A stretch of 6,438 nucleotides of DNA from NCBI GenBank assembly GCA_013331015.1, contig DUHF01000126.1, positions 1-6,438 on the forward strand, in the 5' to 3' direction. The notes beneath the pieces were generated by a model, which did no database searches, was not told the DNA's origin, and saw only the letters and a program-made list of their open reading frames with translations. A program made the position numbers and the translations under genes. Positions 1-4,520 of the stretch are shown piece after piece; positions within the stretch are counted from its first letter, which is position 1, and each line of letters begins with the position of its first letter. Source of the DNA: Methanoregula sp. GTDB lineage: Archaea > Halobacteriota > Methanomicrobia > Methanomicrobiales > Methanospirillaceae.

Positions 1-105
1 GTCATGGATGGCGAGAAATATATCGTCACCGAAGTGCTCGGGAATGCGCCGGACATCTGCGAGAAGGGCCGGGCGCTGAAGCTGGTGGAGATCCGGCCGG
101 CGTAA
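1..105 (+). CDS. C-terminal fragment of an unidentified protein
   Basis: An open frame enters the window at base 1 and ends at a TAA at 103-105, giving 34 residues that begin VMDGEKYIVTEV and end ALKLVEIRPA. The codons are G+C-rich in third position, as in the elp3, priS and GINS genes. The frame ends just before T-tracts that suit an archaeal terminator, so it looks like a real gene end. The alternating hydrophobic pattern (GEKYIVTEVL, then RALKLVEIRP) suggests a small beta-rich domain, and one Cys (residue 20 of the fragment) is present. I do not recognise the family. The spacing faintly recalls the end of small archaeal UPF proteins such as UPF0179, but the expected Cys/His signature is absent, so I make no assignment. 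The true start and length lie outside the window. Confidence 0.7.
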   Translation, partial: VMDGEKYIVTEVLGNAPDICEKGRALKLVEIRPA

Positions 106-147
106 ACGCTGGTATGGTGCAATGGCGCACCCGAATCTGAAGCAGAC

Positions 148-183
148 TTTTTTCTTATTGCCAGATCGTTTCGTCTTTTTTTT
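148..183 (+). terminator. Oligo-T terminator after the first gene
   Basis: Two T-tracts, six Ts at 148-153 and eight Ts at 176-183, lie 43 to 78 bases past the stop codon of the truncated plus-strand gene. Archaeal RNA polymerase terminates at runs of Ts in the non-template strand without needing a hairpin, so this pair is a good candidate for intrinsic termination. No strong stem directly precedes either tract. Confidence 0.5.
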
Positions 184-204
184 AAGAAGATCTTAGTCGG
201 CTTG

Positions 205-226
205 TAACCCGATTGCCTGCGGGTTA
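205..226. repeat. Perfect 7-bp hairpin, intergenic
   Basis: TAACCCG at 205-211 is the exact reverse complement of CGGGTTA at 220-226, with an 8-base loop between them. It lies 22 bases past the T8 tract. No T-run follows directly on either strand, so it is not a classical terminator hairpin. It could be an mRNA 3'-end structure, a protein-binding site, or chance. Confidence 0.4.
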
Positions 227-352
227 GGCAGAGCAGCCGTTTCTGGACATCCCGGGCCATCATGCGGCTGGTCTTCCATCGAGGGAGTGGCAGTTGATAA
301 TTATTCACTGTACTGAACATACGCTGCGGAGGGTAGCGGATTCAATTTTAAG

Positions 353-358
353 AAAAAA
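353..358 (-). terminator. Oligo-T terminator after the DUF4013 gene
   Basis: Six As on the plus strand give a T6 tract on the minus strand, 18 bases past the TGA stop of the DUF4013 gene. The tract extends to a pyrimidine-rich stretch on the minus strand (CTCTTTTTTCTT). This suits archaeal oligo-T termination. Confidence 0.4.
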
Positions 359-375
359 GAGGTTGATTCTCCGGT

Positions 376-1035
376 TCACACACCGGCCGCATCGTAGATC
401 TGGCAGATGTACCGGTACTCGAAGATGACAATCGGTGCGAAAAGGACGAACTGGATGATGCCGCCAAGCACCGGGATCATGGCGATGATGGAGAGGATGA
501 TGCCGATGACGAACTGGACGATCAGGAGGACGATGAGTGCAATGATGTAGGTTCCCCACCCGATCTTCCCGATAGTCTCCAGGATGGCCCCGAAGTTGAA
601 CGCCTCGCCCATGCTTCCCGTGCGTGCAAAGCGGATTGCCCCCATGAGGGAGAGGAGCCCGGTGATGAGCGCAACGATAAAGAAGAGCACAAGATAGATG
701 AGGGCGCCGGTCAGGGCTGCAATCATTGCCGAGGGGTTGCCTTCCATGAGCAGTCCTCCAATCATCGAACCGAAGAAGAAGAAGAAGATAATGAGGCTCG
801 GGATCGCCCAGATGAGGGAGATGATGAAGAGCTTGATGCCGTCGACAAAGAGCGTCCCCCACCCGTCCACTTCCGGCGCGGGTTTATCTCCGCGGAGGAC
901 TTTGACCAGGTATCCGAGAAGAGGCAGGCAGAGCAGGAGCGTTGCGATAAGGAGCAGGATCCACTGCATCCACTTTCCGATAACCGCGTCCTTTGCATAG
1001 GCAAAAGAGTCGCTAAGCATGTTTCCGTAATCCAT
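376..1035 (-). CDS. DUF4013 family integral membrane protein
   Basis: This encodes a 219-residue, very hydrophobic protein of unknown function that should sit in the cytoplasmic membrane. The N-terminus MDYGNMLSDSFAYAKDAV, followed by a Gly-Lys-Trp and the first membrane segment, is the usual opening of DUF4013 proteins, which are common in methanogens. I read about five membrane segments at residues 24-44, 68-90, 103-133, 161-186 and 190-209. A charged loop at 45-66 (RGDKPAPEVDGW) is typical of the family. The start at 1035 is preferred over an in-frame start ten codons upstream because it matches the family N-terminus and is preceded by GGTGA eight bases away. Residues 84-88 are five Phe in a row, all TTC codons, forming a small trinucleotide repeat. 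The gene stands alone, convergent with the first gene. Family assignment is fairly secure. Function is unknown. Confidence 0.88.
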   Translation of the reverse strand: MDYGNMLSDSFAYAKDAVIGKWMQWILLLIATLLLCLPLLGYLVKVLRGDKPAPEVDGWGTLFVDGIKLFIISLIWAIPSLIIFFFFFGSMIGGLLMEGNPSAMIAALTGALIYLVLFFIVALITGLLSLMGAIRFARTGSMGEAFNFGAILETIGKIGWGTYIIALIVLLIVQFVIGIILSIIAMIPVLGGIIQFVLFAPIVIFEYRYICQIYDAAGV

Positions 1036-1048
1036 GAGGTATTTCACC
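1036..1048 (-). promoter_or_regulatory. Ribosome binding site that sets the DUF4013 start
   Basis: On the minus strand GGTGA (1048-1044) lies eight bases before the ATG at 1035. This matches the anti-Shine-Dalgarno end of archaeal 16S rRNA and supports the 219-residue form over the version with ten extra residues. Confidence 0.6.
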
Positions 1049-1072
1049 GGTAATGCGTTGAGCAACGGGAAC

Positions 1073-1080
1073 GTTAAAAG
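1073..1080 (-). promoter_or_regulatory. Possible TATA box for the DUF4013 gene
   Basis: The minus strand reads CTTTTAAC here. A TATA box centred at about 1077 would place transcription start near 1050, leaving a leader of about 15 bases that contains the GGTGA site. The box is a weak match to the methanogen consensus, and it overlaps the end of a doubtful upstream ORF, so the call is tentative. Confidence 0.3.
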
Positions 1081-1316
1081 GTTCCCATTTTGCTGCGGGA
1101 AAACGCCCGATACCTCTTCAAATCATCAGAAAACCGCAGATTTTTGAGTTTTGCCCACTGTTTTTCATCAGGAATGGATTTGCCGGCCATGATTGGCACA
1201 AAGGCGCGGGATATCGGCCCGGTGATATATTCAGAAAGCATCCCCCCTCTCATTTTTTCTGCCGCAACTCCCCCCACCCCATGAAGGGCCACGGGTTTGT
1301 GCAGGGGATCCACCAT
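1074..1316 (-). CDS. Doubtful small ORF, 80 residues, unidentified
   Basis: An ATG at 1316 opens an 80-codon frame starting MVDPLHKPVALHGVGG and ending FSRSKMGTF before a TAA. In favour, the composition is protein-like, with a Gly-rich stretch followed by a basic, charged C-terminal half (residues about 50-80) that could be helical. Against, no Shine-Dalgarno site precedes the ATG, its upstream sequence is the repeat-block hairpin, and its stop falls inside the possible TATA box of the DUF4013 gene. I recognise no family. It may be a short real gene, the eroded end of a former gene overrun by the repeats, or chance. A TTG four codons upstream (1328) is an alternative start. The plus-strand frame over the same bases looks less protein-like. 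Confidence 0.25.
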   Translation of the reverse strand: MVDPLHKPVALHGVGGVAAEKMRGGMLSEYITGPISRAFVPIMAGKSIPDEKQWAKLKNLRFSDDLKRYRAFSRSKMGTF

Positions 1317-1321
1317 GAAAT

Positions 1322-1353
1322 TTTTCAATCGCGATCACGATCGCGATCGAAAA
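1322..1353. repeat. Long imperfect hairpin, copy A
   Basis: TTTTCAATCGCGAT (1322-1335) pairs with ATCGCGATCGAAAA (1340-1353) in 13 of 14 positions around the loop CACG. The only mismatch is A1327 against C1348. In RNA the right-hand A-run or, on the other strand, the T-run would flank the stem, so it could act as a terminator, but its near twin at 1592-1624 suggests a repeated element. Confidence 0.7.
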
Positions 1354-1355
1354 CC

Positions 1356-1367
1356 TGATCCGGATCA
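1356..1367. repeat. Perfect 12-bp palindrome TGATCCGGATCA
   Basis: TGATCCGGATCA is its own reverse complement and lies two bases after hairpin copy A. It contains two GATC sites. Related half-sites occur at about 1421-1432 (AGGATCCGATTG) and 1631-1645 (TGGATCGATCGGATC). A symmetric protein-binding site is possible, but no specific factor is suggested. Confidence 0.5.
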
Positions 1368-1496
1368 ACCAGGGTTTGATTTTTTATTTTCAACCAGATC
1401 GTGATTTTTTCTGATCAATCAGGATCCGATTGAATTTTTTGACCAGACTTTAATTGAAAAACCGATGACTATCCGTGGGTTCCGCCGGAGCGACTT

Positions 1497-1530
1497 GGTA
1501 CAGATTTGGTTAACTTTTCGCAACCGTACC
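1497..1530. repeat. Interrupted hairpin inside the repeat block
   Basis: GGTAC (1497-1501) pairs with GTACC (1526-1530), and GGTT (1508-1511) pairs with AACC (1522-1525), giving nine base pairs with a six-base bulge on the left and a ten-base loop. It falls in the less repetitive island of the block. A folded RNA is possible, but the support is weak. Confidence 0.3.
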
Positions 1531-1591
1531 TTGATTGAATTTTTTCAAGCAGACTTTGATGAAAAAATTTCAACCGGACTTTGATTTGAAA

Positions 1592-1624
1592 TTTTTCAGC
1601 GCGATCATAACCGCGATTGAAAAA
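1592..1624. repeat. Long imperfect hairpin, copy B
   Basis: TTTTTCA (1592-1598) pairs with the TGAAAAA at 1618-1624, G1599 can wobble with T1617, and CGCG (1600-1603) pairs with CGCG (1612-1615) with one bulged A. The loop is eight bases. The sequence aligns with copy A (1321-1353) over its whole length with a few changes and one gap. This is the best evidence that the block was built by duplication. Confidence 0.55.
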
Positions 1625-1718
1625 TGAATCTGGATCGATCGGATCGTGATTGAAAAATTTCAACCAGACTCTGATTGATTAAAGATTCCAGCTTGAGGAT
1701 TCCAAAGGGAACTTCTGG

Positions 1719-2591
1719 TCATCCCATTCGGTCAGCCCTCCCCACCCACACCCGCTCCGCGAGCTGCACCAGCCGGTCGTACCCTTCGAGCCCCGTCTTC
1801 CACCGTTCAGGCACCGCCTCCAGCCCCCAGTATGCCCCGGCCAGTGCACCGCAGCATGCACCAACGGTATCCGCATCGCCCCCGAGATTGACCGCGGAGA
1901 GGACTGCCTGCTCAAGCGACTTTGCCCCCATGAACGAATGGAGTGCCGCGTGCGAGCAGAGCACGCTATCCAGGGAAGGATCCGGTGTATGCTCATCATA
2001 ACTGCCAAGCATTGCATGCACCTCCGGCTCGGTGCAGAGCGATCGGGCATGCCGGAATGCCCGCTGGCGGGAGATCCCCCGCACCATATCGCTGACCATC
2101 ACGTTCAGGAAGGCCGAGCAGTGACCGGCAACCGGGTCGAAGTGGGTGATTGCCGAACAGCGGAGACTGATTTCATATACCTGTGGTGCGGGAAAGAAGA
2201 TGCCGAGTGGGAACCCCCGCATAACACTCCCGTTCGTCCGGCTGCCATGATTCCTTTTGTGTACGAGCCATGCAGCTTCCTGCGGCACGGTCCCGGATCG
2301 CACAAGATCAAAGAAGAAAGTTGATGTAGGACCAAACCATTCCGGCCGTACTATATAGGCCTGGGATAATTTCTTCACAAGGTCCGTTTCGCAAAAAGCC
2401 CTGCAATCGGCCAGTGATTCTGCGACCGCAATGGCTTGCAGCGTGTCATCGGTCCATTCACCTTTCTTCCGGAAATGGCGCCCACCGGAACGGAATTGAG
2501 CCAGCCACGCTTCAGGTTTTCGAGATCCTTCCAAAGGCGCACCCAACGCGTCCCCAATTGCGAGCGCAATTAAGGATCCCCCGTGCCGCAT
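1719..2591 (-). CDS. ADP-ribosylglycohydrolase family protein
   Basis: The product is a 290-residue protein of the ARH/DraG fold, a two-metal (Mg) enzyme family that removes ADP-ribose from proteins, nucleic acids or small molecules. The family pattern is complete. It shows an N-terminal GDALGAPLEG (13-22), the metal-binding TDDT (47-50), the NGSVMR motif (120-125), THFDP (149-153), and the C-terminal metal-binding GGDADTVGA (237-245) followed by the family's GAYWG (252-256). No signal peptide or membrane segment is seen, so it is cytoplasmic. An in-frame start 27 codons upstream was rejected because family proteins begin close to the GDALG helix, and AGAGG lies four bases before the ATG at 2591. 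The gene is transcribed away from the elp3-priS operon and has no partner in the window, such as an ADP-ribosyltransferase or macrodomain. The substrate cannot be told from sequence. Confidence 0.92.
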   Translation of the reverse strand: MRHGGSLIALAIGDALGAPLEGSRKPEAWLAQFRSGGRHFRKKGEWTDDTLQAIAVAESLADCRAFCETDLVKKLSQAYIVRPEWFGPTSTFFFDLVRSGTVPQEAAWLVHKRNHGSRTNGSVMRGFPLGIFFPAPQVYEISLRCSAITHFDPVAGHCSAFLNVMVSDMVRGISRQRAFRHARSLCTEPEVHAMLGSYDEHTPDPSLDSVLCSHAALHSFMGAKSLEQAVLSAVNLGGDADTVGACCGALAGAYWGLEAVPERWKTGLEGYDRLVQLAERVWVGRADRMG

Positions 2592-2666
2592 TTTGCCTCT
2601 TATAAATCTCACCAATAAGGTATATGTGTCCCACAAAAAAAGGATCGTATTAGAGAAGGCGATAGT
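2592..2666. promoter_or_regulatory. Divergent promoter region
   Basis: These 75 bases separate two divergent genes and must hold both promoters. GGTATATGTG at 2619-2628 (CACATATACC on the minus strand) is TATA-like in both directions. For the plus strand it predicts a start near 2650, with a leader of about 17 bases. For the minus strand it predicts a start near 2598, leaving almost no leader. A second TATA-like stretch, TTATAAAT at 2600-2607, would suit only the plus gene because it touches the ribosome site of the minus gene. An A7 run (2634-2640) lies between the TATA stretches and the operon start. Confidence 0.55.
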
Positions 2667-2933
2667 GTGCAAAAGGAAGAGTTACTCCATCTCCACATGT
2701 TGATGATCCACATCAAAAAGTACTATGAAGGCATCTCCAACGACGAAATCCGCACGGAGCGGTACAGTTCCCTTGAAATCTCTCCTGTTCATATCCACAA
2801 AGACAAAAAAGCCCATAAAGACGCTCTCCTCACGCTCGGGGATGAGATCGTAAACCATATCCACGGCCACTCGCTCTCCGTGGTGAACTATTCTCATGAA
2901 TCTGCAACCCAGAAAGTTGCAGCTGAACATTAA
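2667..2933 (+). CDS. UPF0058 family protein, His-rich
   Basis: This 88-residue protein of unknown function belongs to the archaeal UPF0058 family. The opening MQKEELLHLHMLMIHIKKYYE is the family's standard N-terminus and fixes the GTG start at 2667. AAGG lies seven bases before it. The middle carries the family's HIHKDKKAHKDA stretch (42-53), followed by an amphipathic helix. Eleven of 88 residues are His (8, 10, 15, 42, 44, 50, 64, 66, 68, 77, 88), including HIHGH at 64-68, so metal or nucleic-acid binding is conceivable but not shown. The protein is small, helical and without a signal or membrane segment. It is the first gene of the operon, and elp3 starts six bases after its stop, so it is probably co-transcribed with elp3, priS and the GINS gene. 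Function is not known. Confidence 0.88.
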   Translation: MQKEELLHLHMLMIHIKKYYEGISNDEIRTERYSSLEISPVHIHKDKKAHKDALLTLGDEIVNHIHGHSLSVVNYSHESATQKVAAEH

Positions 2934-2939
2934 CTTCTC

Positions 2940-4520
2940 ATGGACGAGGCACTGGTATACCGGGAGATCATCTCCCGCATCCTCGGCCTCACGCCCGGCG
3001 ACGATCTCAGTATCGTTGCGGCGAAAATCGAGATCTGCCGGAAGTACGGGCTGCCTGCGGTGCCGAAGAATTCGGCTCTCTTAGCCGCGGCGCTGCCCGG
3101 TGAACGTGAATTCCTCCGGAAGATCCTGCTCGTCAAACCCTCCCGCACCCTCTCCGGTGTCGCACCCGTTGCGGTGATGACCTCGCCCTACCCCTGCCCG
3201 CATGGCAAGTGCCTGCCCTGCCCGGGGGGGCCGGACCACCCGTTCCACTCCCCGCAGAGTTACACCGGTGAGGAACCTGCAGCCAAACGGGGAAGAGAGC
3301 ACGGGTTCGACCCGTTCCGGCAGGTGCATGCCCGGCTCGGGCAGTTCGAGATCCTCGGTCACCGGGTGGACAAGGTGGAACTGATCGTGATGGGCGGGAC
3401 CATGACCGCCCGGCCGGTGGAGTACCAGCAGGAGTTTGTCTCTAGGTGCATCGAGGCAATGAACGTATACCCGGGAGGCTCGCCAGCGCCGCAGCCTCCC
3501 GATATTCGCGAGGTCGAAGACGCCAACGAGCAGGCCCAAATCCGCTGCATTGCCATCACCTTCGAGACCCGGCCGGACTGGTGTCGCCGGGAGCACATCG
3601 ACCGGATGCTCGACTATGGCGTGACCAAGGTGGAGCTTGGCGTCCAGCACGTGGACGACGCGATCCTCGCGTACAACCGGAGGGGGTGCACGGTTGCAGA
3701 CACCGTTGAAGCAAACACGCTCCTCCGCGATGCGGGCTTAAAAGTCGGGTTCCACATGATGCCCAATATGCCTTCCTCGAGCATCGAATCCGACCGGCAG
3801 ATGTTCGAGACCCTCTTTTCCGACCCCCGGTTCCGGCCGGACTTCCTCAAGATCTATCCCACGCTCGTCACCCCCGGCTCCGAGATTGAGGATCACTGGC
3901 AGCGGGGGCTCTTCTCGCCCTACAATGAGGACGAACTCATCGATCTCGTTGCGTACGGCAAGTCTCTCATCCCCGAATACACGCGGCTCCAGCGCATCCA
4001 GCGCGATATCCCGGCAAAGCTCATCGTGGCTGGCTCAAAGCACTCCAATTTCCGGCAGCTGGCCCAGAACCGGCTCAAAGCGCAGGGCATCCGCTGCCGC
4101 TGCATCCGCTGCCGCGAGATCGGCCGGCTCCCCTCCGTGGTCGAATCGGAGATCCGGGTGCTTGAATACGAAGCCTGCGGCGGGAAGGAGCATTTCATCT
4201 CGGCCGTCTCGGATGACTCGCTCATCGGCTTTGCCCGGTTCCGTTTCCCCTCTGCGGTCTATCGAACGGAACTCGACGGGGCTGCCCTCCTCCGCGAGCT
4301 CCACGTGTATGGCAGCCTGGTGCCGCTGGGGATGGATGCCGAATCTGCCGAATGGCAGCACCGGAATTACGGGCGGGAACTGATCGCAAAGGCCGAGGAG
4401 ATCGCCCGCGGGGCCGGGTTCGTGCGGCTTGCGATCATGAGCGGGATCGGTGTCCGGCCCTATTACCGCAAGCTTGGTTATGAACGGAAGGGACCCTATA
4501 TGGTACGGGAGTTGTCATGA
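2940..4520 (+). CDS. elp3: Elp3, tRNA uridine(34) carboxymethyl synthase
   Basis: Archaeal Elp3 acts without the other Elongator subunits. It uses a radical SAM centre and acetyl-CoA to put a carboxymethyl group on C5 of wobble uridine 34 in tRNAs, in the cytoplasm. The 526-residue length is normal. After a helical N-terminal tRNA-binding part (1-80) comes the radical SAM domain with Cys86, Cys91 and Cys94 in CPHGKCLPCPGG holding the 4Fe-4S cluster. It is followed by ELGVQ (232-236), HMMPNMP (272-278) and KIYPTLV (304-310). A Cys cluster RCRCIRCRE (Cys386, 388, 391) fits the zinc site after the barrel. The GNAT domain (about 415-526) has RELHVYG (452-458), the acetyl-CoA loop QHRNYGRE (473-480) and YYRKLGY (508-514). 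No Shine-Dalgarno site precedes the ATG, so translation may be coupled to the UPF0058 gene six bases upstream. Its stop overlaps the priS start (ATGA). Confidence 0.95.
   Translation: MDEALVYREIISRILGLTPGDDLSIVAAKIEICRKYGLPAVPKNSALLAAALPGEREFLRKILLVKPSRTLSGVAPVAVMTSPYPCPHGKCLPCPGGPDHPFHSPQSYTGEEPAAKRGREHGFDPFRQVHARLGQFEILGHRVDKVELIVMGGTMTARPVEYQQEFVSRCIEAMNVYPGGSPAPQPPDIREVEDANEQAQIRCIAITFETRPDWCRREHIDRMLDYGVTKVELGVQHVDDAILAYNRRGCTVADTVEANTLLRDAGLKVGFHMMPNMPSSSIESDRQMFETLFSDPRFRPDFLKIYPTLVTPGSEIEDHWQRGLFSPYNEDELIDLVAYGKSLIPEYTRLQRIQRDIPAKLIVAGSKHSNFRQLAQNRLKAQGIRCRCIRCREIGRLPSVVESEIRVLEYEACGGKEHFISAVSDDSLIGFARFRFPSAVYRTELDGAALLRELHVYGSLVPLGMDAESAEWQHRNYGRELIAKAEEIARGAGFVRLAIMSGIGVRPYYRKLGYERKGPYMVRELS

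Larger units (their letters stand above)
106..375. other. Intergenic region between two convergent genes
   Basis: This 270-base gap separates the end of the plus-strand fragment from the end of the minus-strand DUF4013 gene. It holds plus-strand T-tracts near its left end and an A-run (T-run on the minus strand) near its right end, so each gene has its own likely terminator. Between them are a 7-bp hairpin at 205-226 and a weaker inverted repeat (CAGCCG at 234-239, CGGCTG at 265-270, with a CCCGGG palindrome between). I see no tRNA, no promoter clearly attached to a gene and no convincing open frame. The long minus-strand frame crossing the right edge is a shadow of the DUF4013 gene. Confidence 0.6.
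1316..1680. repeat. Degenerate palindromic repeat block, period near 25 bases
   Basis: An A+T-rich stretch of about 365 bases sits among G+C-rich genes. It is built from degraded copies of a unit made of the palindrome TTGAAAAATTTCAA followed by CCAGACTTTGA, 25 bases together. Recognisable palindromes occur at 1316-1327, 1430-1442, 1535-1548, 1560-1573, 1587-1598 and 1650-1663. CCAGACT-type segments follow at about 1369, 1394, 1443, 1549, 1573 and 1663. Steps between neighbours are often 25-28 bases, with longer gaps where copies have decayed or other sequence intervenes. A more G+C-rich island (about 1461-1500) interrupts the block. There is no gene in it that I can support. Its T-runs on the minus strand could also terminate the ADP-ribosylglycohydrolase transcript arriving from the right. 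Confidence 0.75.

Noticed and set aside
305..862. 185-residue minus-strand ORF overlapping the DUF4013 gene
   Set aside because: It is rich in His, Arg and Pro, as expected for an out-of-frame reading of a hydrophobic membrane-protein gene, and the DUF4013 frame is clearly the coding one.
1469..1663. 64-residue minus-strand ORF inside the repeat block
   Set aside because: It is composed of translated repeat units (KFF and FFN patterns from TGAAATTTTTCAA-type sequence) and runs on into the GC island. It has no ribosome site or family resemblance.
1316..1680. CRISPR array
   Set aside because: The repeats are short, degenerate and palindromic, with spacing from about 20 to over 60 bases. There are no conserved direct repeats with unique equal-length spacers, and no cas gene is nearby.
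1036..1718. Replication origin
   Set aside because: The block is A+T-rich with repeats, but no cdc6/orc1 gene is adjacent and no origin recognition box pattern was recognised. PriS and GINS nearby do not by themselves indicate an origin.
1938..2324. 128-residue plus-strand ORF antisense to the ADP-ribosylglycohydrolase gene
   Set aside because: The opposite frame encodes the conserved ARH motifs, and this reading has no recognisable domain or ribosome site.
2592..2672. 27-residue N-terminal extension of the ADP-ribosylglycohydrolase
   Set aside because: It would cover the whole divergent promoter and overlap the UPF0058 start. Its hydrophobic run (IAFSNTILFLW) is a translation of A+T-rich promoter sequence, and the family starts near GDALG.
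3224..3230. Run of seven Gs in elp3 as a frameshift site
   Set aside because: The run encodes the invariant Pro-Gly-Gly next to the iron-sulphur cysteines, and the frame continues intact to the GNAT domain, so there is no sign of a shift.
3081..3650. 189-residue ORF antisense to elp3
   Set aside because: It mirrors the G+C-rich third positions of elp3, which leave few stops on the opposite strand. The elp3 frame carries all the known motifs.
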